Assembly (NCBI GenBank): GCA_023548195.1
Contig: JAJHZJ010000014.1
Span: forward strand, 12,252,718-12,316,717
Direction: 5' to 3'
DNA from: Bettongia penicillata ogilbyi
Taxonomy: Eukaryota > Chordata > Mammalia > Diprotodontia > Potoroidae
Length of the DNA stretch: 64,000 bases
Positions 24,890-35,908 of this stretch are shown piece by piece. A program made the translations under genes and the position numbers. The notes under the pieces are model-generated. The model was not told where the DNA came from and searched no databases. It saw only the letters and a list, made by a program, of their open reading frames with translations. Position 1 is the stretch's first letter, and every line of letters begins with the position of its first letter.

Positions 24890-27148
24890 GAAGGTTTTGC
24901 ATGGTTTGATGGAAAGTGAGATGTACTGAGTTTTACTCCCACTTAAATGGGATGATTAGAGGTAAAATTTGTATTGTCATGTCCAAAACAGACCATATTC
25001 CAGTTCTGAGGGGTCAGGAGGTACAAGATAAGATCACAAAGAAGGATAAAGGGTTGTGTACTGAAATCACACAGATGATAAACTAAAAGGGGCTAAGGAA
25101 ACTCAGACAAAGCAGATGACAGTGATGGACACCTCGCAGTGATAGTGGATGCAGGACAGAAGACACATAAATACAAAGCTAGACCAGTCCCTAGACTGAA
25201 ATTAGAGTCTAAGGTTTAGAGGGTCTTGGGAAGTGATGGGGAGAATTGAAAGAATAGGCTGTGGGGAAGGTGTGGCTACAAAGCTTGAGTTAAGTATAGA
25301 GGTTTTAACTAGAAATACAGAGTATAGGATGTTCAGGGTTTCTGAGCCAGTACAGAACACAGGATAAGGAAAAAAGACCTGAAATTGAGAGTCTAAAAGA
25401 AGGAAGGGTATGATTTGAGTTGATAGAGATCATCTAGACTGGGTTGCTCTAAGATCCAGGGGCTATATGTAGGGGAAATGAAGTCTTACAGGACATAGCC
25501 CCTAGGCTGGATTGGGAGAGGTATAAGATGAAATATGGGAAAAGAGAACAAGGACTAGGGAGGAAGAACCCAAGGATAGAGAGAAATGGCAAGATATGAT
25601 CTGATTGGGAATACTGATCAAAATGAAGCATGGACAGAGAAATTGAGAAATCAAGGGCAAAAGAAGCAAGGAAATCAGGGTTTGGGAAGATAGGGGCTAT
25701 CAAGGCACAAAAACTGAAAGGGTCATAGGACACTTGCTGAGGAGGATGTGGACATAGGAGTTAACAGGAATAGAGATGTATGAGTTGAAGGAACTAGAGG
25801 TGGAAAAACTAGGATAGTCAGGCTTGAGAACTGAGGGGGGCATGGAAACACACCATGAGGGTATCAGAGGCACAGCAACTAAGAGTACAGGTCTTTGAGA
25901 GACAGAAGGTACAAAGTCTTATCTAGAAAAGACCCTAGAGCAGAGGGAGCAAGTGGTCTTCAATTCAGCAGAGCTACCACCAGCTAAGGTGTAAAGGCAG
26001 TATAAGGGAAAAGGGAAGGACCCAGAAAGTGTTGCAAGGTATCACAGGAGTCTAGGAAACAGGGTCCTCAGGAACTGAGCCTGAAGAACATGGGGGTACT
26101 AAGTCTAGGAGATGGAATATGAACTAAAGGACCAGGTTTGAATGACCTGGCAGAGGCTTCCTTGGCCAGGATGAGCCCGGGGGACACAAATTTTAACAGG
26201 ACAAAGTTGAAGAGATGAACTGAGCTCTGAGGTTAGCCATGAATGGGAAGAAGTCATAAGGTCTAGCAGGCAGGTCCAAAAGATGAGTGAACCTGGAAGT
26301 AGAAGACAGAGCAAGAAGGTGCGAAGAGAGATATAGAAATAAATGAATGGACCAAAAAGAAGTATAAGGGAGAGGACAGAAGAAAGATAACAGGAGGAAG
26401 CAAACAGCAAGAACAAGAAATGACCTATAAGAAACTATAGGAGTAGAGCTGGCTTGTACAATCAGTGCTGCAAAAACAAGACTTAAAGCAGCAAGAGGTA
26501 CGGGCTCTGGAACCGCAGAGCACTGGGGCACGTATTTGTAAGAGTATTTGGGGGTTAAACTAGGAAAAAGCACAAGACATGGATGATGGACTTTAAAAGG
26601 TGAACAAACACAGGGAGAGATGATGAGAGAAATAAAATATGAGCGGCCAGGAGGCCCAGGAATGGAATCCTAGGTGATTCAGAGTCTGACAGTGGCAGAG
26701 TTAAGGGTCTGGTCTGAAAGGAGTAAGAAGCGTCAGAGGGAATAAAGGGTAAGTGAAGAGATGAGAGGAGCTGACCCAAAGGAAACAATTGTCAGAAACT
26801 ACAGAGGCCAAGAGAGGGTTATGGGCAGAAGAGGTGAGGATGAAGGAGAGGGAAGGGGAGAAATAAAAGGTACTGGGAAAACAAGAGAAAAAAAAATGGG
26901 GAGTCACAAGTACAAGAATCAAGGAAGACAGGAATACAGGAGTCAGCTAGCCATAGGCACAGAGACTGAGAACACCTGACCACCAGGAAGGGAGGGGGCA
27001 GCTGAGGAGTCATGGAGAAAAGAAACTAAAATATGGGAGTTTGGTAGCATAAAACTGAACAGGGAATAGGAAAGAGAATAGATGCTGTGGAAAGCTGATG
27101 AGGCAGGATTCAGAAATAAGGCTGAAGATCATGGAAGCACTGAAGAAC
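24890..27148 (+). promoter_or_regulatory. IgG switch region, 5' part (inferred)
   Basis: A 2.3-kb purine-rich (sense-strand G and A) tract with no gene on either strand. It is made of loosely repeating blocks with GGG runs and about ten AGCT sites, the preferred AID target (for example 25181, 25966, 26220, 26444, 26767, 26942, 26999, 27091). It lies upstream of C-gamma CH1 in the right orientation. Known biology: switch regions are transcribed, form R-loops because the non-template strand is G-rich, and are cut after AID deamination. I infer an S-gamma region from composition and position; a regular repeat unit could not be fixed by eye. Confidence 0.65.
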
Positions 27149-27166
27149 AAAAGCAGAGCGAAAGAG

Positions 27167-30100
27167 GGCGGAGCCAAGATGGCGGAGTAGAAGGACGCAC
27201 GTTTACGAGCTCCAAAACCAAAGCCCATAGAATTAATGTAAAAAGAGTCCCCCATAGCTTCTGGGTGAATAGGAGGTGCGCAGAAGCAGAGTGGAAGAGA
27301 TTTCCGTTCCAGGGAGCCCTGAAGACCCGTCCCCAGGGTCCGGCGCGCCTCGGAAAGTAAACCCGACCCCCAGCGCTGCCCTGGCCGAGGCCGCAGAGAA
27401 GCTGATCAGAGCAGGCTTCAGAGACGGAAGCTGCAGCAGCCGGGAAAGCCCCTCCGCCCACAGAAGCGACAGGTCAGTGAGAGAGGCCGGGCTGAAGGAG
27501 AGGGGAAGCGGGGCGTCTCCGTGACTCGGGCCCCCTCGGGAGGAAGCGGCGGCGGCAGGGACGGGGACAGGAAGCGGTGGAGGCAGAGGCGTGGGCGGGC
27601 GGCTGAGGCGGCAGCGGCCCAGGACTCAGGAATCCCCCAGCAGCAGGCAGGATCTTCATTACGGAAGATTCCTGCATAAAACCTGACGGAGCTGAGCCTG
27701 GGAGATGGCCCTGCCCCCACCCCGCTCTGTTGCTGAAGGCTTCTGCTCGGGACCCCCAGGGGAGCTGAGAGTGGGAGGTGGGCCCCCCACCCCGCCCCCA
27801 CCCGCTCCATTCATGAAAATCTCTGCATAAAGCCCCCCCCGAGGGATCAGAGTCTCCAAGGCAGCCCTGGCCCCACCCCAGCACCTGAACTAAAGCTCAC
27901 TGATTGACAGCCAGCAGGAGGAAAGCCCATTTAAATCTCAGAGGCCAAGCACTAGCTGGGCGGATCCAGGCGGGGGTGGAAAGGAATCTCAGAAGTCAAA
28001 TAACTGGCTGAGAAAATGCCTAGAAAAGGGAAGAAAAATAAGACTTTAGAGAGTTTTTTCCAACAAATGCAAATGATCCCGACCTTTGGATCTGACAAAG
28101 ATGAGGACGTATTCTTGCCATCAGGGAAAGACGTGGAGGGCGGGGCCTCAGTACCCCAGACACCCCAGGGGGGTGGTGGGTGGGCTCAGGCCCTGGAACA
28201 GCTCAAAAAGGATTTTGAAAAGCAAGTTAGACAGGTGGAGGAAAAACTGGGAAGAGAAATGTCAGAGATGCAACAAAAGTATGAAAAACAGGTTAATACC
28301 TTGGTAAAGGAGACCCAAAAAAATGCTGAGGAAATTAACACCTTGAAAAATAGGCTCACCCAATTGGCAAAGGAGGTTCAAAAAGCCAATGAGGAGAAGA
28401 ATGCTTTCAAAAGCAGAATGAGCCAAATGGAAAAACAGGCTCAAAAGCTCACTGAATTTTATAGCTCTCTCAAAATTAGAATGGAACAGATGGAGTCTAA
28501 TGACTATATGAGAAACCAAGAAATCACCAAACAAAACCAAAAGAACGAAAAAATGGAAGAGAATGTGAAATATCTCATGGGAAAAACAACTGACCTGGAA
28601 AATAGATCCAGGAGAGACAATTTAAAAATTATGGGACTACCTGAAAGTCATGATCAAAAAAAGAGCCTAGACATCATCTTCCATGAAATTATCAAGGAAA
28701 ACTGCCCTGACATTCTAGAACCAGAGGACAAAATACGTATTGAAAGAATCCATCGATCACCACCTGAAAGAGATCCAAAAAGAGAAACTCCTAGGAACAT
28801 TGTGGCCAAATTCCAGAACTCCCAGCTCAAGGAAAAAATCTTACAAGCAGCTAGAAAGAAACAATTCCAGTACTGTGGAAATACAATCAGGATAACCCAA
28901 GATCTAGCAGCTTCTACATTAAGGGATCGAAGGGCGTGGAATAGGATATTCCAGAAGTGAAAGGAACTAGGACTCAAACCAAGAATCACCTACCCAGCTA
29001 AACTGAGTATAATACTTCAAGGGAAAATATGGTCTTTCAATGAAACAGAGGACTTTCAATCATTCTTGATGAAAAAACCAGAGCTGAAAAGAAAATTTGA
29101 CTTTCAAACACAAGAATGAGAAGAAGCATGAAAAAGTAAACAGCAAAGAGAAGTCTTAAGGGACTTACCATGAGTGAACTGTTTACATTCCTACATGGAA
29201 AGACCATATTTGTAACTCTTAAAACTTTTCAGTATCTGGGTAGTTGGTGGGACCACACATACACATATACACACATGCACACACATACACACATGCACAC
29301 ACATGCACACACATACAGAGATAGAGAGCACAGATTGAACTGAATAGGATGGGACCATACCTTAAAAGAAACTAGGGTAAATGGTGAGAGAGAAATGTAG
29401 GGGGAGGGAAAAGGAAGGGGGTAACTATATGTCATTTGAGGCAGGTAGGAGTTTTTCTTAGTGGAGGGAAAAAGAGGAGAGCTGAGAAAAAAAAAAAACA
29501 AAAAACAAAAAACAAGAAGTTTACCCTCATCACATTTGACTAAACGAAGCAGTGAAATGCACACTCATTTTGGTATGAAAACCTATCTTACAGTATAAGA
29601 AAGTGGGGGAGAGGGAGATGTTGCAAGGGGGGGGGGGGATGATGGAGGGGAGGGCAAAGGGAGGAGGGAGCAATTTGGGGTCAACACATGGGGAGGGACA
29701 GGATCAAAGGACAGAGGAGAAACAATGAGGGGCAGATTAGGAGGGATGGTAATCCAGTTAGTCTTGCACAACGCGACTATCAGGGAGGTCATTGGCAAAA
29801 CTACACAGATATGGCCTATATTGAATTGCCTGCTGTCCCAAGGGGAATGGGTGGGGAGGGAGGGTTGAGGAGAATTTGGAACTCAAAGTTTTAGGAACAA
29901 CTGTTTAGTATTGTTGTTGCAACTGGGAAAGAAGACATACAGTTAAGGAGGAATAGAAAGTCATCTGGCCCTACAGGAGAAAAGAGAAGATGGAGACAAG
30001 AGAAGGGAGAGATGACAGAAGAGAGGGCAGATTGGAGATAGGGAAAATTAGATTGCTTGGGGTATTGGGGTGGGGGGAGGGGATAAAAGGGGAGAAAATT

Positions 30101-30170
30101 TGGAACCCAAAAATTTGTGAAAATGATTGTAAAAAATTTAAATAAATTAATTAATTAAAATTTAAAAAAA
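27167..30170 (+). mobile_element. Full-length HAL1 inserted in the switch region
   Basis: A 3.0-kb element flanked by an 18-bp duplication, AAAAGCAGAGCGAARGAG (27149-27166 and 30171-30188, one mismatch). It starts GGCGGAGCCAAGATGGCGGA and has a GC-rich 5'UTR of about 850 bp, ORF1 28016-29119 and a 3'UTR with a CA repeat. It ends AAATAAATTAATTAATTAAA plus an A-tail. It is among the least decayed elements in the window, so it is probably young. Confidence 0.93.
28016..29119 (+). pseudogene. HAL1 ORF1, nearly intact with one nonsense codon
   Basis: A 367-codon frame from ATG (MPRKGKKNKT) to TGA at 29117-29119, with no frameshift. The single break is TGA at 28958-28960 (codon 315), where the sister copy has TCA. 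Domains: basic N-terminus; coiled coil about residues 60-165 with clear heptads (QALEQLKKDFEKQVRQVEEK); RRM region about 180-275 (DLENRSRRDNLKIMGLPE); C-terminal domain from about 280 (AARKKQFQYCGNTIRITQD, then after the stop to FDFQTQE). The family role is binding of the element RNA. With no ORF2 of its own, it must rely on L1 reverse transcriptase supplied in trans. Confidence 0.9.
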
Positions 30171-30188
30171 AAAAGCAGAGCGAAGGAG

Positions 30189-32040
30189 AGGTGGATGGAG
30201 GAGGAGACTTAGACAGTAAGCTAGGAAAGGGAAGCTTTGCTTAGGTGCTCAGAAAAAGGAAACACATGCTAGTCAGAGCTAAGAGTTGGGTGGGATAGAG
30301 CTGATTTAAAAAGGAGCACAGTGTTTAGGAAACAGAGGCTTGAGGGGACAGCTGGAGCTAACGAGGCACAGTATAAACACATGAGAAAAGCTAGGGGAAC
30401 GGGATGTGAACTCTAAAAGGGACCTAGGATGAAACTCAAAGAAGACATAGAGGAGAGGGAAGAATTCTGAGCTTCTGACCCTCCAGCTAACAAGAGGAGC
30501 TGTATATCCTCAGGTTGAGAGTGTAGCCAAAGCTCAAGGAGAAAAAATATTGAATCTAAAAAGGGGTGGGATGCCCTAAGAAGAATGGTTGTGACAAAGG
30601 AGTTAAAAGTTATACTGTGAAATGCCTAAGCAGCCAGAATGAGCAACAACCTGAACTTGTAAGGCTAAATGTATCCAGGACATTTCTGGCCACTGTACCC
30701 ATGCTAGGTTGCTGTAGGACATAAGGTCTAAGAACTAAGGTTCAATGGGGACAGACTTTAAGGCCTGGGCTGGGAGACGTGTGAGGAGTAGGGAGTACAG
30801 GACTAATGAGAGACACAGGATCTGACAGGGCAAGCCCCATGTGGGAGCTACCATAGCAACCAGGCCTTTGGTTTAAATCAGATCTCTCCTTTCCCTCCAC
30901 TATCATTACTCCCAGCTTCTCAGAAGAGGAGGCCAGAGCTCACTGTGCCAAAATGCCTATCAGACTACTAAACATAGCCTCCCTCTCCCAGATTGCTTTA
31001 TCTAGTTTAAGGATATCACCTGCCTGAAACATCCAGGCTCCTGACTGATCTTTACGATTTCAAGTTTCATGTCCCTTTGATCAAGAGTTCACCTCTTTAA
31101 AAATGGGGCCTAAAGACTATGGGGCAAAATTCTTCAAGTTCCACACCTCATTAAGGATAGCACCAGCATGGAACACAGAGGGGAAGATGGAGGAAGGAAG
31201 TACAGATTTAATCAAAGCAGTTGAACAGGCATGCAGGCAGGCGCCATAAGGAGTAAGTGCAGTACATACAAGTGGGAGCCTGGAACTCAGAACATAGGAA
31301 AGGGAGTTCACAGGATCAGAACGACATAGTAGTAGGTGAACAGGTCTGAGAAGACAAGGCTGAGAGGAACAGAGTTGAGGGGAGGGGAGCAGAGACCTGA
31401 GAGGGCCCAAACAACCTAAAGACATGAATTGGTATGAACCGGCAGATTACAGAGTGCAGAAAATGAGGGGAAAAGATTAATAATAATGACTCATATTTAT
31501 ATCACACTTTAAAGTCTGAAAGCATTTGATGTATATTATTTCATTTGAAGCACAGCATATTCAGGATAATGGGTACTATGGACATTATTATCCCCTTTTC
31601 TTAAAAATGAGAACAATATAACTATGATTACACAGCTTATCAGAGATGGGATTTCAGTCTAGGTTTTTCTGATTCCAATTCCAACTGTTCAATTTGCCAC
31701 AGTGCTTCAAGACAAGGTTAAAAGGTCAGGGATCCAAAGCTGAGGGGAACAAAAGACTAAGATGATAAAGGGAAGAGTTGAATGATCAGAGGGCAAAGAG
31801 AACAGGGCTGAGGGACAGAACTGAGGGGTAAGGAGATTACAATCTGATAAGAAGATGAGGTAAGATGGCAGGGAAAAGAAATGAGAAAGAACAAGGATAA
31901 GGAGGAGAGGGATCTATAGATGATAAGAATGAAGCACGTCTTCACAAGCACAAGCACAAATGAGAAAGCATAAGGCTGACAGCAGAAGGCAGAGGCAGAG
32001 TACTGGGAACTAAGAGGAAAGGCCTCATTAATATCCTCCA
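30189..32040 (+). promoter_or_regulatory. IgG switch region, 3' part (inferred)
   Basis: Continues the purine-rich tract beyond the HAL1. AGCT sites are denser here (30212, 30231, 30277, 30298, 30351, 30357, 30388, 30471, 30484, 30498, 30530, 30845 and others). Asymmetry breaks at about 30860-31115, which is more pyrimidine-rich, and at 31476-31705 (a SINE), then resumes. CH1 begins about 700 bp further on. The assignment rests on composition, AGCT density and position. Confidence 0.65.
31476..31705 (-). mobile_element. MIR/CORE-type SINE in the switch region
   Basis: Shows the CORE-SINE pattern in reverse: ATTTATATCACACTTTAAAG, then ATTATTATCCCCTTTTCTTA, GATTACACAGCTTATCAGAG and a GCCACAGTGCTTCAAG end. 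An old and diverged copy. Confidence 0.75.
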
Positions 32041-32374
32041 TTCCTGTGCCCTATCCCAGGAAAAACATGAGAAAACTCTGGCCTAAAGCTGCCATGCTTC
32101 AGGTGTGGGAGACAACTTTCCCCTGCTGAGATATGTTTCAAGCTCAGAACAAACACCAGCTCTTGAGCCTGAACTAACAGAGCACAGCCTCAAAACCTAC
32201 AAAGGCTGTTTTAGCTTTGTTTTAACTTTGTAACTGTGTTTTACCTGTGAGGAGTTAGGGATTCAAATCCAGGTATTACAAATCCTGTGCTCTGTTCATA
32301 AAACCCCTGCTGCCTCCCACTGTGGAGGCTGAGAAAACTCCCAAAGGAAGGAGAGGGGCAATTTTTCCTCCCTG

Positions 32375-32403
32375 ATTTGAAGACCCTACCAGGGTCTTCA
32401 AAT
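32375..32403. repeat. Perfect 13-bp inverted repeat with a 3-nt loop
   Basis: ATTTGAAGACCCT, then ACC, then AGGGTCTTCAAAT, lying between the switch-like tract and CH1. It could form a short hairpin. No T-run follows and no protein site was recognised. Confidence 0.85.
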
Positions 32404-32571
32404 GGCACAGTTGTAAGATATGGCCATATTGACCATCTCCTCAAAGGATTTGAAGAGAGAAGGCTAGAGACTGATTAGAAGCTAAAGACTTCTCTCCCTC
32501 TCCAAGATTTGAAGGAGCCTAACGATTGTTTCAGATCATGTAGCTCCTGGGTAGTCAATGGGACAGGAATA

Positions 32572-32640
32572 ACTGAAGGAAAAAAAGGAAAGGAAGGAAT
32601 TTAAGGAAGGAATGATGGAAGGAAAGGAAGGAAGGAAAAG
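32572..32640 (+). repeat. (GGAA)n purine simple repeat
   Basis: Interrupted GGAA/GGAAGGAA units just 5' of CH1, in the J-to-C side intron. Confidence 0.85.
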
Positions 32641-32752
32641 TCCCATGCAGACAGAGTCTGCCTCTATGCCTTTCTGATCTAAGTTGACCGTTCAGTGGGT
32701 TTCTACTGATATTCCTATTACAAAGTCTGTCTCTGTCTTCTTTTATAACCAG

Positions 32753-33042
32753 CCGCACAGCTCCATCTGTCTTTCCCCTGGCACCCAGTTGTGGAAAGGA
32801 AACCTCCTCCCAAGTAGCTATAGGCTGCCTGGTGTCAGGCCACTTCCCTGAGCCTGTGACAGTGACATGGAATTCAGGGGCCATCTCCAGTGGAATCCAG
32901 ACCTATCCCTCAGTCCTCCAGTCCTCCGGACTCTACACCTTAAGCAGTCAGTTGACAGTTCCTGCAGATACTTTGTTGAGTAAGTCATACACCTGCAATG
33001 TGGAACACAAAGCCACATCCACCAAAATTGACAAGAAAGTTG
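32753..33042 (+). pseudogene. IGHG: IGHG CH1 exon
   Basis: An Ig C1-set domain with every hallmark: [12 protein letters not shown] with the Cys that would bond the light chain, [20 protein letters not shown] with the first intradomain Cys and core Trp, then [18 protein letters not shown] and SYTCNVEH with the second Cys. It ends KIDKKV before a good donor (G at 33042, then GTAAGA). The nearest acceptor, AG at 32751-32752, puts the domain one base out of phase. A second AG at 32759-32760 restores phase but shortens the N-terminus by about four residues. The body of the exon is otherwise open and looks little decayed. Confidence 0.9.
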
Positions 33043-33369
33043 GTAAGAATTAAGAGGAAGGAATACAGACCAGAGGGTGGGCATTCATAGTTTTAGAGAT
33101 CTGTTGGGATGGGAGAAGATAAAGATGAGGCAGCAAAAGTTAAATGTGGTTAAAAAAAAGCCTTCAGACTGAGGGAAAGATTGATCTGGGAGAGGTGAAG
33201 AAGCTATAAATATAGAAACTTGGGCAACTATTAAGCAAGGAGAACCTATGAAATTATGTTTCCTCCTGTCCTAGGGGAAGGACAAAATTAATTATTCTGG
33301 GTTTGTTGATTAGCACTGGGGAACACACAAGATGGGAGATCATAAGAGTATTGGGAGCTACAATTAGAG

Positions 33370-33432
33370 CTCAAAGTTGCTACTTACTAACCATATGACT
33401 TTGAGCAAGTCATCTCTCTGGGTGCGCTGGAA
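33370..33432 (+). mobile_element. MIR-like SINE core fragment
   Basis: GCTACTTACTAACCATATGA followed by CTTTGAGCAAGTCATCTCTC matches the MIR core in plus orientation. It lies in the CH1-to-hinge/CH2 intron. Confidence 0.55.
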
Positions 33433-33516
33433 ATATTACCTTGAGACTTGAGTATAAAACTAGTACAAGAAACATATACAACTTAATGTATACTCTTCTC
33501 TTTTTTAAAATGAAAG

Positions 33517-33550
33517 ACGCAAAAAGGGTGTACAAGCTGCCAATGCCAAG
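33517..33550 (+). pseudogene. IGHG: Candidate IGHG hinge exon
   Basis: A 34-bp interval between a pyrimidine tract ending in GAAAG and a strong donor context (CCAAG followed by GTATGG), 475 bp after CH1. It would read D-A-K-R-V-Y-K and then, one base out of frame, Cys-Gln-Cys-Gln, a hinge-like Cys pattern. A phase-conserving exon would be 33 bp, so the extra base would be a further frameshift. CH2 itself also begins with a hinge-like Cys, so the true hinge may be encoded there. Speculative. Confidence 0.35.
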
Positions 33551-34034
33551 GTATGGAGGCAGGGGCATAGTGTTCAGACTGCCTCCATGGACCTGCTTAG
33601 CACTGAGCTAAGGTTTGCTAATCAGGGCTCCCAGGGCAGTAGCAGGGAAGAGCTGGAATCCCAGGGCAAACAGGTTTTTTGGGAATAAGTACATGTGCTC
33701 AGTTATAAGTCTTCTATGATACTGGGGGATTAGAATGAAACTGAGGCATCTTGGGAGTAAAGCCTGTAGAACCCTTAGGAAAGATGTTGGAGTTTTCCAA
33801 TAAACAGGCATAACTGCGGAGTGGCTATGACTCCTACAGGTCAAGGGTGAACACTTAAAATCTAGTATGAGAGGATCACAGTCTCTAAAAAAGACCTGGA
33901 GTTAATGAACTTAATAGAAATGCACATTATGATGTGGTACCTACCAAACCAGTGCAATCTCAGTTTACATTGAAAGACAGTCCAGGACATAAAAAGTTTT
34001 AGTGTCACTGTATTCTTCCTGGGCAAATCACCTT

Positions 34035-34545
34035 TGAAGTACTGAACACAGATTCACTTTTGGTTACCACATTTTACAAAAGAATGACAAGGAAGAGAGT
34101 TATCACAATCGTAAAGGAAATCTGTTATGTCATATCAGAAAGGGGTAAAGTAACAGAGGTTACTTCTCTAAGAGTAGAAATGTTTATGGGATGGGAGAAG
34201 AGGGGAGAAAGGGGAGTGGTATGATATACATCTTCATGTATTTGAAGGATTGTGAAGTGGAGAAAGAATTATTCTGCTTGGTACCAGAAGGCAAAGTTGA
34301 GGAGCTATGGTTAAAAATTATAAAAAGTTTAATGTAGTCTGGTCATGAGGAGAACTTCCTAATAGAACAATCCAAAAGTAGAATGGATACTTCAGGAGAA
34401 ATTGGGTTCCTCCTCACTGAAAGTTTTCAAGTAAAAGCTAGATGATCTTTCATTAGTTGTGGTGCAAGGGGAATTTTTGTTCAGGAGCCTATAGGACTCT
34501 GAGGTTCCTGCTAAGTCAGATTCTGTAGTTCTATGAGAATGATAT
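34035..34545 (+). mobile_element. CR1/L3-type LINE 3' end
   Basis: Ancient CR1-clade tail in the intron before CH2. Recognisable parts are the motif near 34055-34090 (TTGGTTACCACATTTTACAA), AGGAGAACTTCCTAATAGAA, the GAATGG...CTTCAGGAGAAATTGGGTTCC block, and an end with ACTCTGAGGTTCCTGCTAAG and GATTCTGTAGTTCTATGA. Confidence 0.75.
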
Positions 34546-34664
34546 GAGCATGCAGGTAGAGTTTGAGGACAAATAAGAAAAGTTTGAATGATAGACTAAG
34601 GGTCCCCAAAAGAGCCTTTGGGCCCTGCAGAATTGTTGACTAACTAACATCTGTCTTCTTTCAG

Positions 34665-34980
34665 CATGTGGGGTTGCTGGACATCAGTATTCCTCTTTCC
34701 CCCAAACCCTAAGGATACCCTCACACTCTCAAGAAGCCCTAAAATCACTTGCATGGTGGTTGATGTGAGTGATGCATCAGATGTTCATTTTACCTGGTTT
34801 AAGGGTACTAAGGAAATAGACGGTCCAAAGCCAACACAGAAGAAACTAAACAATGGCACCTTTCAGGAGGTCAGCACTCTCTCTTTAGCCAGGAATGGCT
34901 GAATGGCATGGAGTATACCTGCAAAGTTGAAAACAAAGAATTACCATTTCCTGTGAAAAAGACCATCTCCCATGCTAATG
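34665..34980 (+). pseudogene. IGHG: IGHG CH2 exon, frameshifted with lost donor
   Basis: Acceptor TTCTTTCAG. The exon begins with a hinge-like Cys (A-C-G-V-A-G) and should run into SVFLFPPNPKDTLTLSRSP. One base is missing near 34682, so the two parts are in different frames. ITCMVVDVSDASDVHFTWF holds the first Cys and the core Trp. NNGT (Asn-Gly-Thr at 34852-34860) is the conserved Fc glycosylation site. A second base is missing near 34885-34890, giving TGA at 34900-34902, after which the true frame reads [20 protein letters not shown] with the second Cys. The donor has GG at 34981-34982 where GT is required. Confidence 0.9.
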
Positions 34981-35908
34981 GGAAGAAGATTGGACGTCCT
35001 GGAGCCACAAATGGCTTCAAGCTTGTCCTTAGCCCTCAAGACTTCCTCTAAGAAGTCAGGGATCCTATTACTCCAAAAAAGGTGCAACTTCTCTAACTTC
35101 AGGGTGTGTTAGAAAGAGAACTACTGGATATATTATCTTGAGCACAAAGTTCTGAGAGATACAAATGAGCCTCTCAGTTTTGTAAGTAGGGGCAATGAAC
35201 TTCAGGAAGAGAAGTTTCTTAGCTTCACAGATGCTCAGATCCACATGTCCTCACTTCCAGATTGGGCTTTTATCCCTAGAAATTGCATCCTTTTACAGGC
35301 TCCGCACACAGAAGAATTTATTCAGTGGTGTGCTGAGAATCAAGAAAGAATGAGACAGACAAATTTAAATTTAAGAAAAACTTCCAAGTAGGGAGTGTGT
35401 GGTGATGTTTAAAGGTAGGGAGGAGGGGAGTTTCATGAAAAGCTACTCAATCAACTTATGTTTACTCCTTTTTTCCAATATTTCCCCATTATTCAAAACA
35501 CCCTAAGTCTCTCTTCATAAGCCTGAGAGGGCATCTCATTTCAGAGGTGAATAGTGCTTGATGAGGATATAGCAAGGTAAGGATTCTTTGTGGGAGAGTT
35601 TGCCCCTATAATGAGAGGATATTGTGTCTTCAGTGGGTAATGGGGGTTAAGGAAGTATTAAGAAAAGTCAACACTCATGATTCACAAGTAAAAGGAACTG
35701 AAATTAGAGGAACAGTCTAGGAAAAACATGGCATAACCAGCAAGCATCTCAATAAATTGCAAAAATGGGAAGAGACTTGAGGAGTGAGAAAAGAATTACG
35801 TGACAACATCTTACTCCCTTTAGTTTCCAGAGTTTGTTCACCTAAATACTGTAGCAGAGAGACGTGGTCTCCCCAGGACAAGGCTCACATTTTCTCCTCT
35901 TCCCACAG
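34981..35908 (+). other. CH2-CH3 intron
   Basis: 928 bp, with no exon or clear transposon seen. It ends in a good pyrimidine tract and acceptor (TTTTCTCCTCTTCCCACAG). Confidence 0.7.

Noticed and set aside
25449..27255. Long minus-strand open frames rich in Leu, Ser, Phe and Pro
   Set aside because: They are the complement of the purine-rich switch-like tract. Low-complexity composition and no domain or start context.
27129..27884. Several GC-rich minus-strand frames of 66-136 codons
   Set aside because: Antisense shadows of the HAL1 5'UTR, explained by GC-rich sequence with few stops.
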